Positions 11,311 through 24,270 are shown, numbered from the stretch's first letter. The stretch is 64,000 nucleotides of DNA from Deroplatys truncata (GCA_030765065.1 CM060981.1:228725152-228789151); one strand, 5' to 3'. The notes: generated by a model not told the origin, from the letters alone. Numbers and translations are program-made.

Positions 11311-11865
11311 TTTTATTTGTTCGCTCCAGTTACGTGTTTTCCCCTTTCCCCCTCTTCAATTGACACTACCAGCGGAAATTGAAATTTTATTACTCCTTTA
11401 TAAAGAATGAGGGCATCACAGTCAGCGTATTGATATCTGATACCGATGTGAACCAGAGAAAAGAATCAGGAAGTGGACAGCGCACTGAGGTTGCTTGTCA
11501 CACGTCGATACTAGTACAAAAATATTGACCAAGGGTTGATATATGTTGCCACTTGCCCTGCCTCCAGCGCAGAGAGCCGGTGTTTTTAGGACGCCTCCAG
11601 CGATGCGGAAATTGCAAATGGCCCCCGAGCCAATCTGTGCTTGGCAAAAATAATGGTTGTGGATCGCTGAACCGTTAATATGTCTCTGCGCACTGGGTTT
11701 AACTTTCAGAGAGAAGGTGACCCACGGCTGTAACGTTGTTAGCTTTACACTCTTATTTACAGAACAAATGCCATCTCGTACGCAGCGTATTAGCATTTAT
11801 TTCTCTGTGGAGTCAAATGCTTTCCAGCAGCATCATAAGGAGAGTCTTACTGGCGAAAGTTATAA
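11310..11865. other. No recognisable feature
   Basis: Open frames of 105-124 codons exist on both strands, but neither shows a known motif or coding-like composition. Confidence 0.45.
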
Positions 11866-12722
11866 AAAATCTGATGTGCTACACTCACATGACCTTCTCT
11901 ACTTTTGTGCAAACTATTTTTACAAACGCTTATTCTCGATATGCTTCATGTTAATCGAGATATCGAGAAGTTAATCGTATTGCTAATTTTCTTGTAGATG
12001 CAAGGGGAATTGGTAGGTTTTAAGCGATAGTCAAATACTTTAAGAGCTGGTTGCTATGTGGAGTACTCCATTATCTTTGCATTACCAGGACAAAAAAAAT
12101 GAACAACGAATTTTCATTTGAGAAAAAGTATAAGTATTCGAAAATTTAAGGGAATAACAAGCCATTTATTGAAAATGGTTCACTCAACAACACAAATGTA
12201 TATGATATAAATTGTGTATTTTAACGCGCTCTACATTTTTTGTGTAGTACAATGTTGTCTAACTCTTACGGTTTACCAGTTATGCAAACGTGGTTCACAA
12301 TGAAGAATACTTTTGGAGACTTCCCGGAAAATTCGAGTGATACATTTCATTTGTCATAAAAATATCTTTAATATATGACATTTTAATGAAAATCGTTAGA
12401 GCCATTTATGAGAAAATTAAAATTTTCGAAAAATGTTGCATGTAAAGGGTAATCTGGGGTGGGGGGATTTTCTTGAAAACCTTCGTGTCGCATTTCTGGA
12501 AGACACTGAACCTAAATACCAAGATTCGTGTTTATCAGACTGTTAGTTTCTGATTTACGCTGTTCACAGGCACACACACGGACATTTTCCAAAAACGCTT
12601 TTTTTTTTTTTTTGGATTCTCTGGGGGTCTCAAAGCATGTATTTCCGGTGAAATCTCGGTATCGAATTTTTGGGTGGAATACAATATTTTCCCTACTTAC
12701 TATACGTAGTAGAGAAAGTAAA
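11866..12722 (+). repeat. R1 repeat, short subtype, near full length
   Basis: Reference copy for this window. It begins AATCTGATGTGCTACACTCA, followed by CATGACCTTCTCTAC, and ends CTATACGTAGTAGAGAAAGT. Internal landmarks in order are TAGATGCAAGGGGAATTGG, GGTTGCTATGTGGAG, GGTTTACCAGTTATGCAAA, GGGTGGGGGGATTTTCTTGA, GTGTCGCATTTCTGG, a CA-rich patch, and ATTTCCGGTGAAATCTCGG. It has no coding frame of its own. Confidence 0.75.
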
Positions 12723-12814
12723 AATGGCATTTTTAGTTTCGTGCAGCTTTATTAAATGAATTTGATATGTATTTCATATGTCTTAAAATGAATTCTACAT
12801 CACATTTCAGGAAA

Positions 12815-12905
12815 AAGAATCTGATGTGTTACATTCACATGATTTTGTCTACCCTCTATCGTTTATTAGTGGGTATACATACTAAATTTTAATCCAAATA
12901 AATCT
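12815..12905 (+). repeat. R1 repeat, long-subtype start fragment
   Basis: AATCTGATGTGTTACATTC followed by CTATCGTTTATTAGTGGG and AATCCAAATAAATC, the opening of the longer R1 subtype, cut off after about 90 bp by the S1 SINE. Confidence 0.55.
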
Positions 12906-12914
12906 TTAAAAAAA

Positions 12915-13205
12915 TTAATTGAGTTTTTGTTCATGGACGCTCTTTAAGTACTGCGGTCCTTAGCGGCCCATTCTGTATTGGGCGTGAAACACCGTAAAGT
13001 TTGCTCAGAGGCCCCTTATCATGCTTGAGGTTCTTTAACGTGCCGTAAATCTACGATATGCGACCATCGGCTTTGCTTCCCTCCGAAGGAAACCATGCTA
13101 AGGATTTGTATGCCCGAAAAAATCCATTGCCCTCGGTCGTGTTTGAAACCACGATCTCGGGAACCAGAGGCTAGCATGGTACCCTTAGACCACGGAGGAC
13201 GACAT
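12915..13205 (-). mobile_element. tRNA-derived SINE, family S1
   Basis: Second copy of the S1 family seen at 156-367, with an extra internal segment (about 13015-13065). The tRNA-like head is at the right end on the minus strand (about 13140-13200). Shared phrases include TTTAAGTACTG, TTGGGCGTGAAA and CGAAAAAATCCAT. No clear target-site duplication. Confidence 0.7.
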
Positions 13206-13320
13206 GAAGCTCGTAGCATTAGTACACTGTCATACTATACAAATATCACATACTACAATATATTTATAATTAAGGGTCTTTGTGGTATAATATTGAAAGT
13301 CCTTGCAAGGTTACTTCTTT

Positions 13321-13672
13321 TGTATACAGGCTGGATCATTTAAGTTGAGCTGTACAATATCTCCAAAACTAAATGTTATAGAAAAAAACGTCTTTAATAA
13401 AAGTTGCTTGATATTGTGAGGGAAGTAGATGTTATTAGTCGTATTTTATTTGTAGGGCGTTGTGATGGTCACTTTAGAGTCAATTTAATTTGACTTCAAT
13501 TGTAGGTTCCCGCTTAAAGAATAAATTGACCCTATAATGACTATACGACTAATGGCATTTACTTTTCCCCATAATATCAAGCAACCGTTATTAAAGACAT
13601 TTCTTTCTACAATGTTTAGTTTTGGAGATATGGTACAGTCTCTACTTAAATGTCCACCCTGTATATGGCGCA
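13321..13672. mobile_element. Foldback MITE, about 350 bp
   Basis: The two halves are inverted copies of each other. The left end has TGGATCATTTAAGTTGAG and ATATCTCCAAAACTAAATG. The right end has the reverse complements, ending AAATGTCCACCCTGTAT. GCTTGATATTGTG on the left pairs with CATAATATCAAGC on the right. A second copy lies at 57046-57398. There is no transposase, so it is non-autonomous. Confidence 0.75.
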
Positions 13673-13679
13673 CATACTG

Positions 13680-14440
13680 AATAAAGCTTATTCACTTACT
13701 TCCTCTTCATGTGTTAGGCTGTTAGCCTGTTCCGACTATACACCTCATCCCATCTCTTCATAGGTCGATCAAGGTTTCTGAGGCTTATGATTGAGTTGTA
13801 GTTGTTAGTGAAAGGATTATCAGTCCTTCGTTCAACCCCCAACCTGAAGGACCAGGGATTTGTTTTCAGGGACCTAGCCTAGTGGTATAAAATTGACTCG
13901 GAACAGTGTTAATTGCAAATGTTGCAAGAGAGGAGACAAAGATAATGCATATTGCTGGAGAGGAAGGCACGATTATAGTTCTTAAAACCAAACCATCCTG
14001 ATCTCTTAGCAGTGTTGTAACTAAGACCGATTTCCCATAACTAGAAAGAAGACTTGAGGCATGCTTCCCAAGTTTGACAATCCTTGTTAATTGTACACTT
14101 AGTCTGCAAAGCTGAACTTTACAAACGACATTAATTATTTAGAAATGAAATGTTATAGGATTTACAAGTGTTCTGATTCACAATAAAATAGTAATCTCAC
14201 ACATTTATGAACTGTATTCGTAAATTAAGGATTTTATCTACAAATGGTTTAAGGTTTGTAAATAAATATACATTTTAATCATATTTTATCAAAAAACAAA
14301 CAAGCCATGAAACCAAATGCACGCAATTTTTGGATGAGTACATTCAAATAAAATGACATTAAACAACATCTCAAAAGACAGTAGATACTTCATGAAGAAG
14401 ATAAATTAAAAGATAAAGATTATAAGAATATTAAAGATAG
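13680..14440. other. No recognisable feature
   Basis: Nothing supported, apart from possible leftovers of the non-LTR element that follows. Confidence 0.45.
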
Positions 14441-14790
14441 ATTTTATATACAAAAAATGCCAAGGAAAACTGCAGTGGCCTTATTTAGCATGGCAACTGG
14501 CCACGATTGCCTCGCAGAACATCTCTACAAGATACGATGCCTACCTACACCCAAGTGCACTCTCTGTGAAGAAGATGTCATCCTGAACAAATAGCATCTC
14601 GCCAAATGCAAAGGTCTTAAAAGTGATAATTTAAAGACTTTATATTTGGAAGCCAGAGGGAAAGTGATGCAGATCAATTCATTCCCAGTGCCACTGGTGA
14701 ACAACAACAACACTCGAGTGAAAAAAAAGTGCCGATGCTTTTGGTTACTTTTAGTGTTCTCTATTCTTGAATGTTGATAGAATCTCATCT
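14440..14790 (+). pseudogene. Non-LTR retrotransposon, C-terminal remnant
   Basis: Plus-strand translation gives TAVALFSMATGHDCLAEHLY and CLPTPKCTLCEEDVILNK, then a stop and HLAKCKGL. This is the post-RNase-H tail of insect jockey/R1-type elements, where a 'TGHD.L..HL..I...P.C.LC' pattern precedes a Cys/His cluster. Only about 90 codons remain, with an in-frame stop. Confidence 0.65.
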
Positions 14791-15175
14791 TGTGTGTTCC
14801 ACCCCCGCCTTAGGTGAGCTATCTTTAATTGGTTTTAGCTGAAGTTCGATATCCTAACATTACTCTATGAAGAAAGATCAGGCCTAGCTGGCGATGAAAG
14901 GGTTGGAGATTATGTCTCCCAAAAAGTGTTCATACTAACCCCTGAACGAGTCCGGTTCTTATTGGTTCAAACTTCTGTAACCGAATGAGGGGTGGGAAGA
15001 GGGCAAGGCAGAGGTGTGTTAATTGTTGATCGACAACTTAAACCGCGGTTCCTCATATCGGCACGCTTTTATGTACACGACTGTACACAGCAAAATATCA
15101 CCAATGGAGTTCGTACAAGGGAAGGTATGAAAATATAAAACAGTTTAGGTTCGGAATTACTAATGACTTCAAAAT
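14790..15175. other. No recognisable feature
   Basis: Nothing supported. Confidence 0.45.
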
Positions 15176-15177
15176 TT

Positions 15178-17250
15178 CTGCTTTCTCTACCACCTACATA
15201 ATAGGCATAGAAGGATTGCATTTCGCTCAAAAATTCGATACCGAGATTTCACCGGAATTACATGTTTTGGGGCCCTTTGAATACAAAAGAAAAGAATTTT
15301 TATGAAAGGATCCGTGTTTGTATGTGTGTGTGCGTGTGCGTACGTGCGCGCGCCTGTGCCTGTGAACAGCATAAGTTAAAAACAAAATCTGGGATAAATA
15401 CCAAACTTGGTATTTAGTACTTTCCAAAGATGCAACACGAAGGTTTTCAAGAAAATCCCTCCACCCCAAACTACCCTTTACATGGTATAGTGCGTTCGTA
15501 GATCAACCGGACCGTTCCGCGGCGGCCTTGGACTGGGTGAGGATTGGCGCACCTTCCGCCAGAGTTACACGTAAACGGCCGTCAACACTTAACTATTGTA
15601 CTAACTTGCATTAAGCTTACCTTAATCACAACAGATGTTTAAATTGATGACTTTCAACGCGAACACATTCCCTATATCTCCGAAAACAATTCTGCTTTAC
15701 TCGCAAAAGTTCATGTTGACTGATTGCCTATATTTCTCTGTGATGTTGTCCTTCAGTTCTTGTGACGTGTGCGGATTTTATGCGTACACTTTATTCTTTA
15801 ACGTTCCCCATAAATAAAAATCGTATGGAGATAGGTCAGGGGAACGAAGTGGCCATAATCGTCGACTAATTATACACTTCGCAATTTATGCTTAGAATTC
15901 GCAGTAGTGTGCGCTGTAGCTGAATCCTGCTGAAGACAGCCACACAATCTTTAATTTCTTATTAGTTACGGAAAAATATTATTTAAAATTGAATTTACAT
16001 TAACGTGTGAATCAACTGTTGAGTTGAAAAGATATGGGAGCAATAGTTCTACGCGCACTTACTGCGCATCAAATCCCAAATTTCGCAGCGTGGTGAGGAA
16101 CTTCATTAATAATATGGAGATTTTCGAAGGTCAGTATCTACTGTTTTGAATAGAAGCGTGACCTTGAAGATAAAACCACGCTTCATCAGTGAAGAACGTT
16201 AAAAGGGTTCACGTCGCCTTTATTAACGGGCTGCAAAAACCAATTGCAATAATTAACCCTACTTACAGGATGTTGTGGTTGTAAAGCATAACTACAGTTA
16301 CCTTGTATGTCTTAAGTTTCAGACGTTTCGTTGCCACAAAATCTGACGTCTTGGAAATGTTAATCTTTTGCGCTAAACGTCTCATTGATTTTTGGAGTGA
16401 GTGCTCTAACCGGTCGCCTCCTTCATCAAGCTTCTCTTCTGTCAGCACACGGCGTTGTTGAACACGTTTCTTGTTCAAAAAAATCCTGTACGCTTGACTT
16501 TATTGACAAGCTCACGAATAGTTGACCTGCTAGGAATTTGGACACCTGAAAACCGCTGAAATTATCTACGACACCTTCTTGCAGAACTGTATTTTACATA
16601 CGCATCATACAGAAAAATACGTTGTTCTAAAATGTACTCAACTGTTATTAATGTACAATTTATTACCAAGAGACAACACAATTTTACTCTAAACACGCGC
16701 ACATACGTCTTTTGCTTACGACAGATACAATTTGACTGACGCGTCAGAGGTAACTACAGCGCTACTCTCCGGCGGCGGGCGCGCCACTCCTCACCCAGTC
16801 CAATACCGCAGCGGAATGGTCCGGCTGATCTATAAACGGGCGGTACTTTCTTCGAAATTTTTTATTTTATAAAAATGGCTTTATCAATTTTGTTCAAAAT
16901 AACATATGTTATACATATTTAGATGACAAATAATATTTTTATATTGTATTTTCTAGGAATATTCTGAAGTTCTCTTCATTCGGAAGGAATTTTGTAGATT
17001 TTACCGGTAAAATTCTTGCAATTGCAAGGAAAGAGTATAAAATTTTAAGGTCAGCGTATAACATCCAGTTCTTAAACGTTTGTTTAACGCTTATTCCTTT
17101 GTTTCCTAACGAAATATGCAATGTAGCTATTTCTGTAAATGTTAATCTCTATTTAAATAAAGTAGACGGGAAAATAAACTTTCGTAAGAATAATTAGTGT
17201 AGCAAATAGTAAACGATAGTGAGTAGATAAGGTCATGTATATGTAACATA
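15178..17250 (-). repeat. R1 repeat (long subtype) interrupted by a Tc1/mariner element
   Basis: The left part, 15178-15485, begins with a CTTTCTCTACCACC end and runs to CTACCCTTTACATGG. The right part resumes at about 16846 with TTCTTCGAAATTTTTTATT and continues through GTATAAAATTTTAAGGTCAG to about 17250. The gap is filled exactly by the element at 15488-16843. Confidence 0.7.
15488..16843 (-). mobile_element. Tc1/mariner-superfamily transposon (1.36 kb), defective
   Basis: Terminal inverted repeats of at least 50 bp with mismatches. The left end carries TAGATCAACCGGACCGTTCC and GGACTGGGTGAGGATTGGCG; the right end carries their complements, CACTCCTCACCCAGTCC and GGAATGGTCCGGCTGATC. TA flanks both ends (15486-15487 and 16844-16845), and host R1 sequence joins across. 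On the minus strand near 15790-15840 the catalytic landmark DLSPYDFYLWGTLKNKVYA is readable, typical of an IS630/Tc1-type DDE transposase. The rest is broken by stops and frame changes. Confidence 0.8.
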
Positions 17251-17254
17251 ATCA

Positions 17255-18780
17255 TTTTTTATGACTACAGTGATAGGTTTTAAGCGATTTAGTAATGGAA
17301 TTGCTATTGCAATATATTGGATATCACATTCAAAGGCACAAATGGAGGCTTAACCTCAAAACAACTATGTGTGCTTTGTACTGGATGGGAACTGCCTGCC
17401 AGTTTGATGCAATATTAGCAGGTGATATTTTAGTGCTGAGAGTGAATGATGACCAGCATATTCAGCTTACATTAAGTGATACTTATCTACTATTCTTTGC
17501 GTGAAGATCACTTCTCTTGTGCGTGTTCATTCATTTTCGTTCTTCACAAATACCTGTGCCATATTGTGGATTTCCTTCCATTTATTAATTTTCAGGGTTT
17601 TTGTGGTTTTTGATAACTCACCAAACAGTATTGATCTTTTGTCAATAATTTTATCTAAAATATCAATTTTATATTTTTATCTGACCTTGTCGTCACGTAA
17701 ATCTAGAGTTGAGAGTCACGCAATTGCGTTTAGACCAATCAACGCAATGTACAACGTAGTAAAACACATTCAGCAAACGACCTATCAAATCACAGATCAT
17801 CAACATAGTCAATACACCATCTACAATGTGATAATTAAGAATTGCGGCGTGATCTTGATATTTAAGGGGACAAGGAAGTCTGAACATATCGAAATTACAC
17901 CTTAAGTAAGTAAATCACCACTGCTCTTAAAGTTCTCAATGTTTTTTATTTTATTTTTCTGAACTATTCTATAATTTCAAGTGGTTGTTAGCATTGATAG
18001 CTTATGTAATTGAGTCCTTAAAAATTATTTCATTCAGCAGGAACATAATAAAATTTACTCTTAATACATGTGAATTCATGTACCTTTTTCTCTAATACAG
18101 AATTACAATTTTGCACACTTGTTCTTAGTATAATCAACTATATTCTGAACCTCAATTATTTAGTTATGTATATCAGTTCATTAGAAATTGAAAAAAAAAT
18201 TATTTGCAAAGTAAAAGTAGAAATGTGGAAAATTTGCAACGTTGTTGCTTTCTTAACATTACTAATATACATTATAAAATGGTTGAGAAAGTTTAACTAT
18301 GTGTTGTATACATGTACTGACAATTTCAGCTCTCCATCTCTCATACTTTCTGAGAAAAAGGTATCTTAAACTGTTGTTTTGAGAAAACTGAATTTAATGT
18401 TTGAACATTAAAATTCTGACACACTTCAGTACATTCCAGGGCCATAATCATCTTCACCTTCATTCCTGCATTGCTTCAGTTTTTCTGATCGCCTTCTTTG
18501 GTCCTGGCCTCTTTTGTTAATTGCTAAACTGCTCGCTGCGCATGATATAGTCGCCCATTGTTTGATGTGTTCTAGAAAACGGCTTTAAAGGAATGCAAGC
18601 TAGCATTTAGGTGGTATTTAAATGTCGTAGAAATCTCTTAATCCCCAAAAGTATATATTTTCTGGAACTGGAAATAATAGAAGTGACTTTTGACCATTTC
18701 AGAGTACCTTGGCCCCATAACATCTTATAAAATAAAATACAATTAAGTGGACTTATATAATTTTTTTCAGATTAAAGAAA
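17255..18780. other. No recognisable feature
   Basis: AT-rich. Several open frames of 70-134 codons have low-complexity, hydrophobic translations without motifs. I do not support a gene here. Confidence 0.45.
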
Positions 18781-18789
18781 CACACAATA

Positions 18790-19090
18790 CTCATCGAATG
18801 TGCTAGAAGTATGAAGAAGGTTCTGAAAAGGTTGTATTATAGTTCAACTGTTGGGGAGCCAAACTTGATGGTTGAATGTCTCACGTATGGTACACGTTCA
18901 CTTTCCGGTGGCCTTCACCCAAGTTTACTTTCCGGTGGTCTTCACCCCAATGTTCACTTTAAATAGTATATATATATTTAGGTTTGCCTCGGCTGCGTCA
19001 GTGTTTAATTTGTAGAAACATGTATTTCTTAACAGGGAGTGCAGCGGCTAAAGAATGTAGGCTTACACAAATTATAATTTTTACTTAACT
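18790..19090 (+). repeat. Unclassified dispersed repeat, copy A
   Basis: Shares several blocks, in order, with the reverse strand of about 59730-60010: TTCAACTGTTGGGGA, TTTCCGGTGGCCTTC versus TTTCCGGTAGCCTTC, TTTGCCTCGGCTGCGTCAG, and AGAATGTAGGCTT. This copy has an internal duplication of a CTTTCCGGTGG(C/T)CTTCACCC block near 18900-18950. Class unknown; it could be an LTR or a SINE-like body. Confidence 0.55.
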
Positions 19091-19099
19091 TAATCATTT

Positions 19100-22000
19100 A
19101 AGCGTTAAAAATACTGCCTCAAGTATGAAGACAAACATAGATATTTAGTGGTTTTTGTAACATGTGGTTCGTGACGCTTCGTGACGGGAATACGACCGAA
19201 TGCGCATAATGTTTGTTTGCCAATGTTTACTAGATTTATAAAGTTCCTTAAACTTTACTTTTATTTTGAAATGTGGTTTATAGATATGTGTTATCTTCTT
19301 CTTGTTATTTGTAAATTGTTAATATGCAAATTGTAAATATTTTAAATACTGTCCTGGGCACCTAGTTATATGTATATATTGAACTGTCATCCACTGTATT
19401 CTTTGTTTGGTTGCAAATTACGTTTTCTATTTGAGGCAGGAATTAGCTATGGCACCCGAATCTGGTATTATGTTATTCTTTGCCCATCATTTTGATATAT
19501 AGATTGTAAATCTAGGTAATCTAGATCATGCGTAATTGTTCATTTTAATATAGCGTAATATTTAGCCTGTGTACAATGCTCCTGGCCCACTAATTGATAG
19601 CTGCCTTAACTCCTACAGTTCCGCCAAAAAAAATTGTGTCCGCAAGCGCTGCAATGTGGGAACCCTCTTTCTGATAGTCGGACCAAGGGTTAAGTATTTC
19701 TGCAAGAGTCTTCTATCCAGACAAATGGGGGGGGGTAGATTTTGACTTGGAACGGAGAAGACACATGTGACGCTAGGAAAAAGTCACATGATGAATAAGT
19801 AATCAATGAGATGTTCGAGAAATCACGGAATGTTAAACTAACGCTTACTATCCCGCGAAAAATATTCCAAAAATATAACAGAAATATCCCATGTTCACCC
19901 CAAAAATTGGCAGTCGATATGTAATCCCGATACAGTCTCCACGTCACTTGTCAGCAGAAACTGGCGCGCAAATAGCGGCCCGTGGAAAGCATAGCAGCTT
20001 CTTCAAAGTGCAGAAGTACATTCCGGAATAAGGGCATACATCGTCGCGTGTAATTGTAATGCTGTGTCGAAGAACCAGTGATGTCCGCGCACAGCGAGAT
20101 GACAAAGGACCACGAGACGCGTGAGACATTTGTCAGTTGCCAATGACCAGGAACATTACCTAGTCTTTATTAGTGGTAATAAAACTCAGCCAAGTGAACT
20201 CTGTGGTACTTCTCCAATTCCCCCTGAAATTTTCTTTATCCCATAACCTGGATCGCCGAAGCTCATCCTTTTCAGATAGGCAGAGTCCATGCATAGATCT
20301 CCACTGAGAATCAACCTATCTAAGGCAAACAACAAACCACTTTATTACAAGCACATGATCCGTCGACGGAGGTAGCAACGGAAGAAGAAGCCACGATGAA
20401 GCCACCCGTACCGCGCGAGGTACGAACCACAGACCGCAGCATGCAGAGTCAGCCGTGTCCCTCTCAGACGTAGGCTTCTAAGTGAGGCGTCCGAGAACTA
20501 GCTTCATATTCCATAATGTTATTTACATAGATTTGAGTCAGAAAACTACAGCTACTTGGAACGAATCTGCAAACACACGTCTAATATTGAAGTCAAACTT
20601 AACAAGATTGCGCAGCCTTTACTCAGTAATTACAAACGGCAGGTATTGACAGCTTTGCTCTTGAAGCTTGCTGAAACATAATGTCCACCTGAAATGCTAC
20701 TGTCCCTTCAATTACCGCAAATGTCAACCTAAACGCATCCTCACTGATTCGGGTTCTGCGCCTGAGGACGTTTTCTGCACATAAGGGGCGCGTTATCATT
20801 CAATAAAGGTGTGAGGCTTGTTCCATTCCATCCCATCCCATTTCTTGATTCCGCAGGGGCACATAATAATGCATAATAAACATTAGGACCAGGCTACAAC
20901 CACGTATCATATATGGAAATGTAAATGAACTATTGATGTATAGCCTGCTTATATACGTGTACAAACTTCCTTCCCATTCTGTTAAAGCTTTGATGTTTTA
21001 GATATTCGGAAAACCCCATTATGATGTAAACGTAAATGTATCTTTCTGGGATATCTTGATACCATCATTGTGTTTTAATTAAGTATGGGCGGATGTATTT
21101 TCGACTGAGCCTTCTGGAGAGACATTTCTATGGAGCTTGACATGATTAAAATTTTGAGAGATGGGGTCTGGGATGGAAAGTGGGGTAAATTACTACAAGA
21201 TGCGGCAGCAGTTAACCCTCTCCAGCCCAATTTATTTTCGACTAAAACCTGATAGTATATGGCAGGGTACTTTTGACCTAGAGCTTGGCTTAATCTCGAA
21301 TTTGTATCTCAGCAATGAAGATCACTAGCTAGGATTTCGAATCCTTGCTTAGGTGTTTCCAAGTCTGTGGTAAAGGATGGAGTGAACCCACGTAAAAAAA
21401 ATGGTGATTTACATATGTGAGCACCACTGTACTGAAGACATGTTTTGAATTACATTAATAAAAGCAAGCGAATAAGGTTTTTTATTTTAGGTTATGCTAA
21501 TATTAAATTTAAAGAACAATAACTACATCATAAAGCTAGATAATGTTTTAAATTAGCCCTTACAAATTAACATTATTTTATCCAACGTCCAAGAACAAAT
21601 ATACATAATGATGCCATGTGGCAGCAAAATTGTATTATGGCATTATATAAGGTATTATGTCTGATCTCGATACATGAGACAACGTGGTCGATACTGCTGC
21701 ATTGCAGCCTTCAGAATGTATGGCTCGTAATCTCAACTGATAGCACTAGAACATACATTGGGGATAAGTCGTGGAGCTTTCATAGCGTAGAGGTCTTAGA
21801 ATGTGCTCCATTCCTTCGGTTTCGATACATAGGTCAAGGACGTGGTAAAAGCTGTAGGTCATGTCGTTTCATCGTCATTCATATTATACTATACCATTCC
21901 TTGCCCTCTGGGTGTTGTAAGGGAACACCCAACCCACGATAAATAGACAAGCAACTATAATTAATATAATCTCAGATGTAATAAACCACAGTGAAATAAA

Positions 22001-22390
22001 TAGCAAAGAACATATAGTAAAAGGTGGAAATAAATAAGAAAGGAGAACAGATGTAAATAGCAGAAATGTTGTAAATGATAATGATTAACATGTAATATAA
22101 AGTAACACAACTATGTATGCGAACAACGCAAAGGATACTTTGGAAAAGCAGTTAGCAGGTTAAAGAAATTAACGTCTGCACAGGGATTCCTAAATCTAAC
22201 AGCTCGTATGAGACAGGACCGACAAGAAAGAGAAAGAGACTGTGCGTGATTCCCAAATACTCCTGTAGCAGCACAGGGAATCGGAGAAATGGCAGTTTGT
22301 ACGAGAAAGAGAGAGGACCGACGGTGATATACGGAATTCCCATATATGAAACAGAAGCGAGATAGCAGAAATACAACGATTGAGCTCTCA
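19100..22390. other. No recognisable feature
   Basis: About 3.3 kb in which I recognise no gene, RNA or mobile-element signature. Short open frames of 60-110 codons occur on both strands without motifs. Confidence 0.45.
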
Positions 22391-22391
22391 T

Positions 22392-23520
22392 ACAACACTA
22401 TGTAAAGACCAATCAAAACAGTGGTTACAATTATTGGCGCGAATGTGCGCGTCAGGGCATTTTCATATAAAAGGAGGAGTTTTGCCCCAGCAGCCTCGCT
22501 GCCACTACTGTGGCGCACCCTACATCACCGTCAACTGCACTGGACATGATCGGGCCGTCGTCGGCGTTAGTGCGCCACGTGCGCCGGCATCGACCACTTC
22601 ATGGGTCAAGCAGCGTGCTCGCCCTTCCCCAGGTATCGCCAGCGACAACGGCCACTTCCAGCGTCCACTCTGGCGCTATCGACGATTCCAGCGATCAACG
22701 GACACATCATATCACTCTTCTAGCTTCAATGCCGCAGAGAGACATCCAGCCTACACCAACAGCAACGACTTCACCGTTCTCGCAGAAACCATCGTCGCAG
22801 ACCTTCAAGCTCTTACCCATCACCTTAACCGCCTGTTGTCATTAACTTCTCCACGGCTCCGATCTTGGAGCGCAAACGCCACGCAAACACCAAGATCAAC
22901 CTTCATGCATCTCGTCAATTCTCTCTCTCTTTCTGGACAGCCATCACACTCTTCCAAGGACACTACAGAGGTCATTGAGACCATTCACAGAAAACTTAGG
23001 AGAACTGAAGTCAACCAGATCTCACATTGCGCCACCAGCACCGACATGGCAACACAGACGGAACCATCGCACAGCCCCAACGACATCGACCATACCATCA
23101 ATTTTAGCGGAGATTAGTCGCCTCACTCCATATCTCCGCCGCCAAATAGGCTTCCACTGTCACCACACCGCAAGACATCTCACCACAGCTGCTTGAACTT
23201 CAAGCCCTCAACCGTCAACGTGTGGCTGAAAGGGCCGAGCGCTATCAGCCTCACTGTCACAATATGGTCCCTCATGGCACGCTTACGAACCACCATGGGA
23301 CCGGTGCTATCAACTTAGAGGCCACACCAAGCACCAAGGTGCGTAGTACAACACCTATAGTTTCAATAAAATTTCGCTTCCGAGGCCTCTCCTATATACC
23401 AGGTCCCTCCCAGGGCAATCATCATGGCAGTTACCCGCTGTTCCCTTCTATCCGCTCCTCCACATTGAGCAGTAACGCTTATCCCCGTATGGGTGCGTAT
23501 TAACGAGGGTGCTCATGCGG
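22392..23520 (+). pseudogene. Gag-like ORF1 remnant of a retrotransposon
   Basis: A C- and G-rich island contrasts sharply with AT-rich surroundings. The plus-strand frame open from 22380 to 23117 includes PRCHYCGAPYITVNCTGHDR, which resembles the middle zinc-knuckle region of jockey-type ORF1 proteins (C..C..P......C). The next knuckle is degraded: APRAPAS stands where a CGG.HP block would be. Downstream frames at 22975-23196 and 23222-23503 look like continuations after frameshifts. No reverse transcriptase follows. Assignment is tentative; a decayed host exon cannot be excluded. Confidence 0.4.
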
Positions 23521-23524
23521 AACC

Positions 23525-24270
23525 TCGCCCACCTTTCCTGAACTTCCTTCCCAGCTCTCTCATGGTCCCCCCCCAAAAAAAAGTTCACTCCACATTGTGT
23601 CTTTATGATTCAGATTCTTAAACAGTGAGACGCTGATGTGTGAAGGCTTGGTAAAATATGTATGAGAAATGAGTTAGCTTCCCACAAATTATTGCAGATA
23701 CAGGGTGTTGAGAAATTAGAGTTAAAATACAGAAACAACATAATTATATAAATAAGGAAAATAACTAACCGCTTTTATTTGTTATATCTGAAAAAGCTCC
23801 AGCTAATAACCGATCGCATGGTTACATCATTGTCTTAGTCACTCCTGAGATACAATCATAGGGATGTACTTAATTCCAGCATTTCTCAGCACGAGAGAGC
23901 AGCCGGCGGATTTCGAATCACAGACCACCAAAAAGCCAAAGGAACACCTACGCTGAGATTAACGTAACCTGAGCAGCATCCATTCCCGACCCGCCATATG
24001 CCCTTAGCTAATGAATGCCTCCAGTATGACTTGGTGGAACCCGGTTTCCCCGAAGGTCGTTCACTACATGGAAAAACAGTACTAATTCGAAGAAGCCACT
24101 GTGTGGGCAGCGCAAGAAATGCATTTTAACGCATGGGGACTACAAGCAAACACTGTCGTTGGAAATATTTATTTGAGATGTATGTTCAAGATAACGTTCC
24201 GCATACTCGTTAGAGAATACTAACAGATTCCAATTAGGCGTTTTCTATTGTACCGTAATCTCTGTACTGG
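23525..24270. other. No recognisable feature
   Basis: Nothing supported. Confidence 0.45.

Noticed and set aside
17501..17905. 134-codon open frame
   Set aside because: Low-complexity hydrophobic start, no motif, no promoter or splice context, AT-rich background.
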